Assembly: GCA_964036045.1 (NCBI GenBank)
Contig: OZ038383.1
Location: forward strand, 93,628,086-93,692,085
Direction: 5' to 3'
DNA length: 64,000 nt
Origin: Eutreptiella sp. 'Long Island Sound 2002'
Taxonomy: Eukaryota > Euglenozoa > Euglenophyceae > Eutreptiales > Eutreptiaceae
The notes under the pieces are model-generated. The model was not told the DNA's origin. It did not search any database and saw nothing but the letters and a program-made list of their open reading frames with translations. A program made the translations under genes and the position numbers. Shown piece by piece: positions 11,207-22,763 of this stretch. Numbering within the stretch: position 1 is the stretch's first letter; each line of letters opens with the position of its first letter.

Positions 11207-12512
11207 TAGTTGTCGTTGAGGGTGGTGGCGTTTTGTTTAATCCGTTTCCCCGGGCATTGCGACGATGAGGACCCTCATGTAGTGGGCGCAATTGCACTTG
11301 GGGCCACCGGTTCGTAGATTAAAGTAGTCCATATGCCATATATTGGCCCTTTTGCGGGAATGCACCTGTGGTGATCTTGCAGAAGCACGCAGAAGGTTCA
11401 CACCATAGTCCATCACAACCTACACAATGAATGGCTCCAACATGATCGAGCGGCGGTGTGCAGCGACAACAACATTAGAGACCTCATTTTCACGGAGCTT
11501 AAGATAGCTGACACCCTAGCGGAACTTCAAATGGAAACTGAGAAGATTTACGGATTAATATGCCCCAATGCAGCGGCATTGAGGCACACATCCGTCACTA
11601 AGATGGATGTTTTTGTAAATTGCTAGGCGTCAGCGCTTTGTGCTGCTGGGGACATCCATAAATGGGTGATGTGGGTGTGTATGGACGGCCTTGGTGACAC
11701 TGCATGGCTGCAGGCCTTAGATGAGGATACGGCCCTAAATGCCCAAATCATCCATATTCAAGAAAATTGATCTTTCCGCGTGAATAAACAGCCCAAAATT
11801 TTTCAATGTAAAGTGACGGGGGATCGGAAACTAATGCTGGTGATGAACGGTGGGGGGAAATTCTGGATGGGGTTGCCCCAATGGATGTGGCTTGGTTGCG
11901 ATAAAGGACACGGTGAACAAAATTTAGTGGGGGCCGTTTCTTAGAAGTTTGTGCATTCTCTTTGGGGACTATGCACACGCAGGTTGTAGGCTAACCAATG
12001 TTTTCAAGATGCGCCTAGCAGAAGGTGTTGCCAACTTGACGTTGGGTGTTGTTGGAGTGTGGCCAATCGCCGGTGATTTCCCCCTTCTAGCGGATGTAAA
12101 GCATGTGGCTCCCCCCGACAGGCTTTTCCAAAGGACTACTAAAGCAAGGAGGTTTGATATCAGCACCTCCACGTTGCTCTTGACTGACCTCAAGTCCATG
12201 TTCGGATTTTGAATGGCCTCAAGAACCATTTTCTAAAAGCCATGTTCGCCGGTGTCATTTTGTGGACAGCTATTGAAGTGTTGCTGCGCAATATGCATAG
12301 CCTTGACCCCTTGTGAAAGTAAAAGACGCCATTGACAAATGGTCAAGTGCAAGGGGCCAAGGCTCACCGCCGCAAAAATTGATGAAGCATTGCTCAAATT
12401 GGGTTGGAAGTTAACCCCATGCATGGGTCCACTTAGCATTGGCTCATTGTTGAGTGGTGTTCCAAAAATATTGTAACCTTTATGTGTTCGGCAGGATGCC
12501 TGCCAATCAGAG

Positions 12513-12537
12513 TGTTCGGCAGGATGCCTGCCGAACA
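12513..12537. repeat. perfect hairpin, 11-bp stem
   Basis: TGTTCGGCAGG is followed by ATG and its exact complement. A partial extra copy of the left arm and loop lies immediately upstream (12484-12503), so this looks like a duplicated palindrome. Confidence 0.75.
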
Positions 12538-12849
12538 GAGGCACAAGCCTTTTCAACTTGCTGTCAAAAACAACATGCGTGGGTGGTGCGTTCGCCCGCT
12601 GGGCGTTTCATGATGCGGTCTCACGCATATTCGGAACATTGAGACACTTGGGGTTGCGACACCGAGCACCCCGGCAAAAGCCTTTTCCTTGGCGAGGCCA
12701 CAAAGGAAAGAAGAACAAGGGGATGAAGGCGGTGGTCTAGAATGTGCGAAACTACAACAAATAGCATCCTCGTAAAGCATGCTGTTGACGGCGTAAATGC
12801 ATTATGTGAAATGCCACCAAAAAATGCGCGCAAAAACATGCAAAAAACT

Positions 12850-12871
12850 CATGTGGCCGTTCGGCCACATG
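12850..12871. repeat. perfect hairpin, 10-bp stem
   Basis: CATGTGGCCG, a TT loop and the exact complement. It lies two bases before a second, longer hairpin. Confidence 0.75.
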
Positions 12872-12873
12872 CC

Positions 12874-12915
12874 AGGCTTGGTTGATGAGGAGCACACCCC
12901 TCATCAACCAAGCCT
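12874..12915. repeat. perfect hairpin, 17-bp stem
   Basis: Arms 12874-12890 and 12899-12915 (AGGCTTGGTTGATGAGG and its complement) with an 8-nt loop. The pair of adjacent hairpins resembles the structured end of a small transposon or an RNA 3' end, but no gene flanks it. Confidence 0.8.
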
Positions 12916-14691
12916 AGCAAGCCGTGTTTGATGTCCTTAGTAGCCGAGAGATTGTCATTTTGTGTCAATGTATCCATGTGGGTAATTCCCAAAACGGTCA
13001 AACAACAGCCAAAAGCTGCTCCAAAAACCATAAAAATGGCCCTAAATCCGCAAAACAGCACCACATTCAACAAACAAAGTTTATTTCCTAAGGTTTCCTT
13101 GTGAGGCGGTCATTTTAAGGGGCCATAGCATTGGTCAAATCAGCGCGTAGCAACGTGTGCACACTTCAGCACCATTTTCATGGAGATTGGTTGAAAAGCA
13201 GCTTAAAACCTTGCCAACTCCTCAAAAGCGGCATAAAAGGAGCAAACGAAGGTGATTGTCTTAGATTCCTCATCGAGGCGGTCAATTTTGAGGGGCAAGG
13301 GTGATAAGACCGAAATCTCGACGTTAGAGTGTTCCCTATCATAGGGGGTTGGATATGGCCTGTTACTTGTGCGGAGGGGGCCCCTCCCCCTCTCCGCGGG
13401 CGTGGAAAGGCGGGCTGGGGGCCCAAATTGAACAAAGCACCACATGTACGCTTGAGAAACGAGATTTGAACCCCCCCCCTCGCCGCAGAAAGGCTGCAGA
13501 AACGGGGTTCCATCGCACAAAGGGTGTGCAAAAAGGGTGCAGGGCGTTCTAGAGTCGAATGGATGGTGCAAAAAAGGTGGACGAAGAGTGCACAAACCGT
13601 GCAGACGAGATGCTAGAACCCCCCTTCCAACAAGAGAGGTGTGTGCGTGGAAAATCCGGGGGAATGGACCATTTCAGGCAAGAGTGAACATAAGCCACAA
13701 AGAGGGGTGTAACCTTGTGTTGATTGACCCCGATCCTTTTTCCATCCACACCTGGTGGTGAGGCTTCGGTGGACATGCAAAAAATGCGCTAGAAGGGGGT
13801 GCTTCCCACGTACACCTTCTTGCGGTGCACCCCATGCTTAGTGATTTTGATCTCCGTCTTGTTGAAAATAAACCCTTTTGAAATTGATTTGCCCATTGGC
13901 AATCTATTGCTTCTAAATGAAAGCTAGCGCTCAGCGGGCGGTACATTGTGGCATGCTAGGAGTTGTATACCAGTTGTCTCTCGTCTTCTGTCAATTCCAT
14001 CTAGCAAAGCAATTTAAGGCTGACAGATCCAAGGCCGTGCAATCTGTTGGAACGGGCTTTTGCAGTTGCTAGAAATGTGCGTGTCACCTCCGCACACGCA
14101 CGTCTTCGGTCTTCTGTCAATTCAAACTGGCAAAGCAATCTGAGAGTGACACATGTGAGGCGGTGTAGTCTGTTGGAACGGGCCTTTAAAGTTTGCAGAA
14201 GTGCGGGTGTTACGTGTTCACCTGCACTCTACCCCACACCGCGTTCTACACACTAGCATTGCAAATGAGCTGTCGAAATGCCGTGCATGTGTGGATTGCG
14301 AAATGCAGGTTCATGAAGAGTGTGTCGCTCGGGTTGTGGACCTTTTCGTTTGTATTTCTTTTTCTACCCTGAATGCACATGCTATTTAAGGTGCCATCAA
14401 GTGGTGCGGTGCTACCAATAATCTGAGGCAAATCATCAAATGCATGTTTATTGATCATGGCAATGGTGACCTTCCTGCTTGCGCTTCCCAAATCGGTGTG
14501 CACGTCCAATAAACGCCACTAAAATAGGGGAAAGCTGTTGGGATTCTTTCTTTGCAGGTGCCTCCGTATTTACAATGCGCAAGACACTCATTGACTTCTT
14601 TGCCACGAAATGGGATGAAAAATCATTGTTTTTCATCATGACACCATCCGTTACAGGTTTAATCAATTGGCTTCGACCCTAGGGTGGGGAG

Positions 14692-14943
14692 ATGCTCCTT
14701 GCTTTGTGTGATATAGTCCAGGCCTCGTTTTTGAAGATGTTGTGGAACACCGTCACAGCAAAAGGGGATAGCACGTCCGTTGTCGACGCATACACATACG
14801 TGCATAAGATCGCACATACTTTGTATGGGCATGGGGAAGATCGCGAGGGTGCATTGCAATGTGAGGGTCGTGCCATTCATATTGCACGTTCATCACCCCT
14901 TCTTGTCAAATTCAAATGTCGTCCCCGGGATTCAAGGCAATAG
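14692..14943 (+). pseudogene. 83-residue fragment upstream of the Cys-rich frame
   Basis: Present in both copies (5021-5272 in copy 1). After the TAG, the same frame remains protein-like to about 15076 (stop after a Leu-Gly-Lys). This suggests one original protein interrupted by a stop and then overlapped by the Cys-rich frame. Family unknown. Confidence 0.3.
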
Positions 14944-15452
14944 TATGGCGATTGTCTCAACCAACTGCATGTGCATTACCCAGATTTCTCTCAGCTGCGT
15001 ACCACACCACCTATGTTGGAGTACTTTTGTACACCATGCTTGTCATCTGCACTATGGCCCCCAACGCTTGGAAAATAGGCAGCTCGAAGGAAAAGTGCAC
15101 CAAGTGCGACTCGACACATGGCTGTGCACACAACTGTCAGTCTTATGCAAGTGCTTCTCTTTGTGATGTCCGTGACTGGCGCGGTCACACAAAAGATTCG
15201 TGCAAAGGAATGGACCGCTGCACAATTGGGCTCAAGGCCGGATCTTGCCCACAATGCTACAAATGGGGTTGGAACCATCGCTATGCAGATTGTCCGGACT
15301 GCAGCAAATTGAAATATTGCAATTGTGATAGCGAGGATCACATGGAGGCGCAGTGTTCAAATGAGTGCAACAATGCCAAGATGGCGGAGAGCGAGAATAA
15401 AGCGAGCGGCAAGCCATCGGCGTGCTACCCTGCGTTCGCGCTACAAGCATAA
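14916..15452 (+). CDS. Cys-rich CCHC-like protein
   Basis: A 178-residue frame whose second half holds about 20 Cys in closely spaced sets: C-x2-C, C-x3-C, a GHT-K-D-S-C unit, a C-P-Q-C unit followed by His and Cys, a C-x2-C pair and a C-N-C unit followed by His and Cys. The last units resemble three degenerate CCHC zinc knuckles, as in gag or nucleic-acid-binding proteins. The first 55 residues may be out of the original frame, since the overlapping frame 1 reads more naturally there. It lies in the better-preserved copy of the 5.5 kb repeat. Zinc and nucleic-acid binding are inferred from spacing only. Confidence 0.45.
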   Translation: MSSPGFKAIVWRLSQPTACALPRFLSAAYHTTYVGVLLYTMLVICTMAPNAWKIGSSKEKCTKCDSTHGCAHNCQSYASASLCDVRDWRGHTKDSCKGMDRCTIGLKAGSCPQCYKWGWNHRYADCPDCSKLKYCNCDSEDHMEAQCSNECNNAKMAESENKASGKPSACYPAFALQA

Positions 15453-16364
15453 AACACACAGCATGCCAGTAAGCGCTGACGGAAGTGTTGTCAACATATG
15501 CTATAGTGCGCGCTACCGCTTCGCACTAGGCATGTTTCACCATTTCCTACCCAACATGGCAAAAACAAACCTCAGAAAATGGTGGATGGGGGTGTTGCGC
15601 CCATTTTGGCCAGGGTTTGCACTTGAGCGTGTGTTGCCGCCACCACGGTTCTCCCTTTGGGTCCAAGAAGCAGTTTCACATGTGTCGTATACACCAACCA
15701 TATTCTTTGGTTCTGAAGCGAGGGGCTGGTGGGTGCCTGTGGGCTCAAGGCGCGGGGGAGGCCAAGGCATTACCGCCACGCCCTTCCCCCACTGGTTTGT
15801 GTTTTTATCATGCAATTGTAGTTCAACACCTAAGATGTGAGAAAACGAGGACGAAAGCTATCTGTGGTGGTAGACCAGGAACAATGTTTATGCTTGTGCC
15901 CGTAGTGTCTGCAACTTATGACGGTATAAACAGTGCTCTTTTTGCTTTGTGTGCCTCTCATGTCTATTGACACCTTGGAGAGAAGTTTAGCCTCGTTTTT
16001 CTCAAGGCCACTGACATAAGCAATGTCCAAAAGAATTGGAAAGATTTTGGGTCCCCACTGTGAGTGGTCCTTGTGTTTTAGGTCAGGGCCAACAATTCAA
16101 AGATCTTTTTGCGCCAAGTTAGAAAAGAAGAAGCCCATAATTGAAGCCTAGAAGAAGCGGTGCCGGACCAAGGCGGCGGACGTTGTTACCACCCTCTCGG
16201 TGGTAATAGATTTGGTTTTTCGTCTTTCAGATCCCAAGAACAAGGTAGTGTTGTGCGCGCCATTGTGTTGCGTTGCGCGCGCTAACGCTTGTAGCGCGCT
16301 ACGTCTAAAATTGCTGGCACAACTGCATCGTTTGGTGTGTGCTACTCTGCTTAGGTAGAATTTA

Positions 16365-17300
16365 TTGTCTTGGTCCAGAAGTGAGGTTAACCCGGAGGTT
16401 TTTTCTTTGCCGTCGTATGGAACGTCTGCAGGACAACGGAACTTGCGTACCAACAGGCAACATTTAAAGATTGATGTGCATACTGACGGTCTTACTGTGC
16501 TGTCAAAGGCGGCCTTGCAACACTTTTTTGATTGCACATTCTCCTTGGAGTCCATTGTGCGTGACCTTGGGTACCATCATGACTAAACGGGCAGGTCTGC
16601 CTTATTGTGAGGGGGGATGGCTTACCTTGTGCGGGAGAATATTGGTGCCGGTTCTTCATCGTTTTCGCCGACCATGGACACTTCTCCATAACGTTGCCTT
16701 AGCATTGGACTGTTAACATTGCTCTTTCTGGCGAGAAGCCCGCTTCTGTGTTGTCCGAAGTTTGTGCTTCAAATCTTGCCTTGCTATAGCTCGTCATTGA
16801 TACAAATTTGGTTCCGATCACGGGGGCGTGGAGAAGTTGTCGATGTTCTGTGGTGTGGTCGGCCCTTGGCTCCGGCAGTTGTTAGTTGTCACTACACATA
16901 GGATGGCTGGCACCTTGTTTATGTACATGACTTGTTGCAAGGCCACCAAAGGAACGCAGAATCTCCTTGAGCCACCTTGTGTAGGATACGCATGCATATT
17001 CATGGCTAGTGCCTTGTTGCTTTTGGCACAACACGCGCCATACACGCGAACCGGCAAGGCGTTATAGCCATAGGGGAGTATTACCGGGGATAGACGGCTG
17101 CCCGCGTATTGCCTCCACGGCTCCCTCCTTGTCCTATTGTCTTGCATCAATAAGACATGGAACCTAGTCGCACATTTGATTGGGAAGGCACCCGCCAGGG
17201 TTGCATGCACCATCTTGGAACCAATTTTAGATGAGGCACGGCTTGCTGCAAAAACTTACACTTGTGCCTCCTTCAATAATCGGACGGCAAGCGGAAGAAG
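16365..17300 (+). pseudogene. scattered protein-like fragments in copy 2
   Basis: Plus-strand pieces at 16365-16586, 16828-17067 and about 17150-17303 read as plausible protein but change frame and are separated by stops. The same pieces occur at 6741-6962, 7204-7443 and about 7530-7680 in copy 1. They lie upstream of the PiggyBac-like remnant and could be its N-terminal part, but no diagnostic motif is visible. Confidence 0.3.
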
Positions 17301-18739
17301 GTAAGGATGCGGTGAGATGTTGCCATACACTTCATGCGGAACAAGGGATGAGAAAAGGTGATTGATGCTTGCCTACAACGCCCCAATGTTGGGCAACATC
17401 AAGAAGCAGCGATAAGATGGGAGTTGGTGTGGAAACTGTGGTGCGAGCATTTTGCAAGTAGGTCTGCTTTCGCTTGGCATTCCGCATGTTTCTTGGGAGG
17501 CGACTTGGGGCGCTTCCAGAGACATAGCATAGCAATCGCCACGTCCCACAATGAGCTCCTGTGCGGTAAACTTCTATGGTTGCATCGTTGGATTGACCAC
17601 GGCAATTTGTTTTTGCAAAGAAGTGTAAAATCTTGTCAAGTTTTCACTGCTTTGTCACGCAGGGACGTCACTGGAGGCAAACGCGCATTTTGCGCAACAT
17701 GAGGGGATTAAGCCTTCGCCGGGGGCCACTACGAGCGCAAGTGGTTGTGGACAACCGCACCATGTATGATAGGCCGGCGGCGCATGGGTGGGATGTGACC
17801 AAAGGGCATAGCATGGGCAAGGGCGTATCAGTGGGCGGAGGTACTGGAGCTGTAGAAGAAAACGGCCTGTAACCGACATGCAGCGCCTTCAGACCCTAGA
17901 GAGGTGGTCCCGGTGCTACAAAAAAGGGATGTGAAAATACAACATGAACAAGCTCTATTGTGCTTGCTGCCACGGCCGATGTAGGGTTGCACAGACACGT
18001 AGTCCGAATTTCGGGGCAATGGTGTTGCTGGATAGGACCGAAGTTGAATGAAATTGTACGAAGTTGGTACGGATTTCATACCAATCCGTGTGAATTGATG
18101 TCTATGGCTAGCCATCAGGCTTGTACTTTTTTTGCCGGTTTTTGTTGTGGGCGCCGTTTGGCCATGGCAGGTGCTTTTGAGGAGGGACTGTCGCTGGATG
18201 GTGCGGAATGATTTTGGGGCATGAATTTTAGCCCTTCATCTACCTCAAAAGGACCCAAAAACGTACTTTTTCCATGAAAAAACCTCAAATTTGCGGTAAA
18301 TTCGCATAAATTGGAATCCTACATTCACACGACCGCTCAACCCCTGTTCACGAGGCGTACAACGGCGCTTCGGCAACAGTGAAGGCACCTTGAGGTGCCA
18401 GTAAATCATGACCAGGCGGGCAAGTCTCCTTCTCACCGGCACCATCCTCTGTGCACATTCGCTTTTTCGAACCCACGAAGTTGCGCGTGACCCGGCCCAG
18501 GCTGAATACGCCTTTTAGATGATGACCAACGGGCTGGACAAGGTGGGGCAAGTGCTATTAGAGAGAGGAACCCCCTCATGCACCGTGGATTGCACCAACT
18601 ATGGCATGGTGGTGGTAAAGAACCCCAATGTGGGACGCGAGCCGCCCCAAGTAGTGCCCTTCGGCCGCGAATTTCTACCTTCCTGTGACCGGGCCCCTGC
18701 AGCGGCGCAACAGCAATGAGGTGCACCCGGTGGTCGCCA

Positions 18740-19121
18740 CCTATGGGCAGCTATCGCATGGTGGATGGCGTCGACCACATGGCCTTTGAGCTATGGGAGA
18801 TTGGACACTAGATGACCTAGTCCCATGCCGTTTGTGCGTTCGTCCTCCGGTACGCGGTGGTCAATGCGTACGCGGCTTGTCAAGCCCTCCTGTGGTACCG
18901 ATGGGGTAGTAGGCTTGAATGGCAGTGGCACCACATCGGATGCTGCTCTTGTACAGCTGCGGTGCCCAAGCCCATCTAGTTGCGCGCCGGAGCCACCGGG
19001 TGTGCAAACAATGCAACTGGGGCAAGACCCACTACGCTCATTTTGGGTCTGGCAAGCGCTACCATGTTGGGAGCTTTGCGCCATCGCGCATGGGCAGATG
19101 GAGGTGGTGCAGGCTAATTGA
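18740..19121 (+). pseudogene. PiggyBac-like transposase C-terminal remnant, copy 2
   Basis: Same features as in copy 1: D-G-V-D-H-M near 18764, a downstream A-V-V-N-A-Y segment near 18856, and a V-C-K-Q-C to V-G-S-F finger in the next frame, with the last Cys replaced by Ser. Two in-frame stops follow the GVD segment. Copy 2 keeps about 16 bp before the GVD motif that copy 1 lacks. Confidence 0.4.
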
Positions 19122-19416
19122 GCGAAGGAGAGGCAGCGGGGCGAGGGGGATGAACAAGGAGGCATTCTATGGAGGAGAGCGAGGAGGGCAAGGAGTAGGA
19201 AAGTTGGCAGGATGAGGAGGAAGGGATGGAGCAGGATGATGATGAGGAGATGGAGGAAGATGGGGCGTAGCAAAGATGAGGTGCTATTTCTCTCGGGGTT
19301 TGCATGCCAACTTTTGAGCTGGTGCTCTGGGTTGCCGGGTGGGTTGTGCGTTGACTTGGGCTCTTTGTGAATCACAGGGGGTGCCAACACAGAAGCAAAA
19401 GGTCTTAGGGTGAGGG

Positions 19417-20118
19417 TTGGCAGGGGCATGGAAGGGTGTCAATGGCAAGTTCGGGGGTTTCGAAGCGGGCCCCTCTATGTTCGTTGACCGACATATTTTC
19501 CACGTTTTCGGTGCTGGACAACACCTGATGCACGGCCAAGAGCGACAGCTCCGCAAGAAGGGAAGGGCGAAGACCCATCCACGGAGCCGCAAGGGGTACC
19601 ATAGCCGGAAGAGCAATAGAAGGAGGAGGTTGAAGGGAAGGGCGAAGCGCCACCCACTGAGCTGCAAGGGGCACAAGAGCCTGAAGAGGAACATATGGAG
19701 GAGGCAGAAGGTAAGGGCGAAGAGTCACCCACGGACCCGCAAGGGCCACCACAACGTGAGAACTAGTAGCACCGGGGGGGGAGAAAAACTTCACCCGAGA
19801 CAGGCGAAATTTCAACCTAGTACGGGGGGGACAAGTGTTGCAGTTCACAAGAAAAAACACCCAAAGTTGAAAAAGTGCCCGGTTTCAGGGGTGTATCCGG
19901 GACCACTGTTGGGGTTGAAAGAAGGCATTTTAGTGGGGCACAGCTCATCGCCCCCAAGTTATTGCGGCATTGGAGGTCCTAGTGGACGGTTCATGAAACA
20001 GGGTAACTTTCCCTTAGCTTGGAAGCTTAGACCTGCCACTGCAACTGTGCCGCAATCCGAAGGTACCCCTATTTGGATAGTTTGCCTTTTTTTTTTTGAG
20101 GCCGTACTCCCCAAATAG
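19417..20118 (+). CDS. basic protein with a 22-residue repeat (uncertain)
   Basis: A 233-residue frame beginning inside the end of copy 2. Residues about 48-112 are three 22-residue repeats, very basic, of the form GRAK-x-HP-x-x-x-KG. Because the DNA unit is 66 bp and has few stops, all three minus frames are open here too, so the open frame is partly a by-product of the minisatellite. No known family. Confidence 0.25.
   Translation: MAGAWKGVNGKFGGFEAGPSMFVDRHIFHVFGAGQHLMHGQERQLRKKGRAKTHPRSRKGYHSRKSNRRRRLKGRAKRHPLSCKGHKSLKRNIWRRQKVRAKSHPRTRKGHHNVRTSSTGGGEKLHPRQAKFQPSTGGTSVAVHKKKHPKLKKCPVSGVYPGPLLGLKEGILVGHSSSPPSYCGIGGPSGRFMKQGNFPLAWKLRPATATVPQSEGTPIWIVCLFFFEAVLPK
19550..19755. repeat. 66-bp minisatellite, about 3 copies
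   Basis: Units centred on AAGGGCGAAG and a CCGCAAGGG phrase repeat at about 66-bp spacing. The divisible-by-three period explains the open frames on both strands. Confidence 0.7.
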
Positions 20119-22382
20119 GCGCCCCGGGGGGTGCCGTGCACACTGTGTGTGTGGCTCATACGGCGTTCATTTGTTAAGACCAATGGTTCTAGTTGGGCGT
20201 CGGTGTGGGGTGTGTGGTTAGACACGTGGTCAACGAGAACTCATTCTCGTTGCACATCTGAAAATTATTTGTTTACACATTGCTTGGTTGTGCAGAATGT
20301 TTGGGCTCTCCGAGGGTGGCACCGGGCTTTGTGGTCACACACATGGCCCGTTGGAAGTCGTGGACAGTGCGAGCATTCCTGTTAAACTCTCTTCCCCATT
20401 GTGGTTTTAGATCCCACAAGTCCTTCCAATTCTCAAGAATGTCTGCCATCTACCCCTTGCTTGCCTCCCATGAGCGTCTCGGCTGCGTGGTGTCTCTCAT
20501 TTGAGCCCTTTTCCCGACCCCGCCCCGGAACTGAAAACCCGACATGCCCTACCCTGAGAGAACTCGGGCTTGGCCTGCTGCAACGCACCCTATCCGTATG
20601 TTGACACCCGAGCAGTGGATGCCAAACGCCTTGATGTGGGGTCCCTCACTATGTGGCGGGAGCCTTGCCACACGGGCACGGCCACTTCTTACTCGCGATG
20701 TGGCGGTTGACGGTCATTGGGCAAGTCATTGGTTGGTTTCGTTCTGCAGTGCCACAAAACACCAATTGACCCGTTCTTTCTCTCTTCATCAACCTGTGTT
20801 TTTTGCCAATACTCCCTTGGCCCTTGGCCCTGCCGAGAGGTTTCTGAGTGCCTGGTTGACGCAGGGATTCGCCCTGCCCACTCAGGCCAGGCTCAAACAC
20901 AATTCTGCCCTAGGCCTAATGACGTCCAGTATCTGGTGTTCCTCTGCTGGCACGTTGCAGTGCTGAAAGACAGTGGTAAGCAGCGAGGCACCACTGCCTG
21001 CACTGAAGATCGCTAGTGATGTACCTTTACCTCACCTGACCTTACCTGATTCTTGTGGTTTTTTATTCCAAAGCTTTTGCCTTGGTGGCCACACAGTGTA
21101 CTGGAATATGCATTGACTGATGGTAATGCACAAATTGAATGCCCATCTATCTGGACAAGACGCTCCATTTGTGGATTTGGCAGTGCTTGGGCTATCTCAG
21201 CAAAGGGCTTTACAACAAATTCCAGCGCGTGTTGAGAAGCCTAACATCAAAACAGCAGAATGCAATGTTGAGGATAGTACCAGCATTGTTTCATTTGACA
21301 ATGTGCACACATATGTGTTGTAGACATATTTCAGTGGGCATTTGCTCCAGAAAACCATGCATCACAGTCTCAGCCCTTCAATACCAGCGTGTCGTAGGCA
21401 ATGCCCATTGGAAGTGTGTGGTGCACACCAAAAAACTGTACTAGAAAACACCCCCTTTTGTACCCAAAAACCCCCGGACAAGCACGAACCCCCCCCCCCC
21501 CCCAAATATACCCCAAAACCCCCCGTTTGTACGAAATAGCCCCATACCGACCTCGCCGGAATGGACCGCTAACAAAACCCGTATGTACCAACAAAAACAC
21601 CCTTTCGGCCGAAAAAGCACCTGGATTCCCCACATATGCTACGTTTGCGGACCCCTGTGTACCAAAAAGTCAAATTGGTTGCCCCCTTTGTATGAAAAAA
21701 ATCCATAGGATGGGTTTTCTTAGGGAAGTCTGTTACCTCTTTTCCACCATTTTCTACAAATTTTAGGTCCGCCAAATTTGACACCCCCCCCCCTCCCCCC
21801 GGCGCCCTTACTCACGTCTTTTTTTGGGTGAAAAATTCCCATTGCAGCCAATTGCCTCCTGCTTTATGCTGCCGTCTGCCCGTAAACCTACACCTAGCCC
21901 TGTCAGACATCCTGAATCCAAACGACAATTCATCCGTTTGCATGAACCACCTATAGCCCACATTCCCATACAACCCTGGTCGTGGGTATAAAAACAGCCC
22001 CATTGGGGGATAAAACCACCCCCAACCCCCTTTTCGCAATGTTGGACCCCTGGGGTGGTTTTATGCCACTCCAGGCCGGTTTTATCACCTCTTTTTTGGG
22101 GGAAAAGGGGTGGTTTCCCCCCCCATTGGGTCATTTCACCCTTTTATGGTGGTTTTCTCCCCCGTTTTCGGTGATTCTTAGATCACGTTCTCATCTATGG
22201 TTTAGCTTTTTTTGGGGTGTGCATGTGTGTGTGTGCGGTCGGCATGCGTATGTGTTTTGTAGCAGTGCTATTTTTTCCATTTGAGCCTGCAGGCCTGCAG
22301 TGGGTCACACGTAGAGTCACACTCCGTGTAAACTAACAGCAGGCCTGGCACGCAGAAATGTCGGTGGCAGATTTCCGAGCTT
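20119..22382. other. unassigned region with C-rich low complexity
   Basis: 20119-21430 holds only short overlapping frames. The longest (20544-20966, plus) shows no recognisable domain. 21433-22160 is C-rich, with many C runs of 5-14 and recurring TTTGTAC-x-AAAA phrases; its minus strand is G-rich and could form G-quadruplexes. No gene is supported. Confidence 0.5.
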
Positions 22383-22763
22383 TTGCCAGGAGCAGTCTTT
22401 GCTCCTCGATTATCGATTCGGTGCACCTCATCAAAATGGCATGGAGCTTTGTGCGTCATGGCACACTGCAATGTCGACGTAGAAGGTGTCGTTAGCCTGA
22501 AGTTGGCACCGCCTCGGGGCACGCCAGAGCTGCAGAAGTTGAAGAAGCCGCTGGAGGACCAACACATGGTGATGGAGGGACTGCGTAAGGACCTGGCGGA
22601 CCTGAGTGCGAAGTCGCAGGCCGCGGCGAAGAGCAAAATGGCAGTGGACCTCCGTTGTGCAAGGCGGAATTGCTAAAAGTACGTGAGCTGGACGCCAATC
22701 CGGAGTGGGTGTATGCCAGCAGCAAGAGAAAGTGTATTTCCCTGCCAAAAGGTTAGCTTTAGT
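22383..22763 (+). pseudogene. coiled-coil-like gene fragment abutting element 1
   Basis: A frame at 22383-22676 carries a Leu/Lys/Glu/Ala-rich helix from about residue 46 to 90 that looks like a coiled coil. One base shift near 22658 lets it continue as an equally protein-like stretch (about 22659-22720) containing E-L-D-A-N-P-E-W. Element 1's LTR starts at 22721. It may be a host gene or older element cut by the insertion. Confidence 0.3.

Larger units (their letters stand above)
9841..13976. other. 4.1 kb spacer between the two copies
   Basis: No convincing gene. It contains the 70-bp dispersed repeat (10498-10566), one 107-residue plus frame at 10883-11206 with no recognised domain, and several strong hairpins (12513-12537, 12850-12871, 12874-12915). 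The rest is unassigned. Confidence 0.4.
13977..19466 (+). repeat. 5.5 kb direct repeat, copy 2
   Basis: Second copy of the block at 4308-9840, same orientation. It is the better preserved copy, because the Cys-rich frame at 14916-15452 is intact here. Its right end merges into a frame with a 66-bp minisatellite. Confidence 0.85.

Noticed and set aside
20544-20966. 140-codon plus frame
   Set aside because: No motif, no repeat-level conservation and competing frames on both strands.
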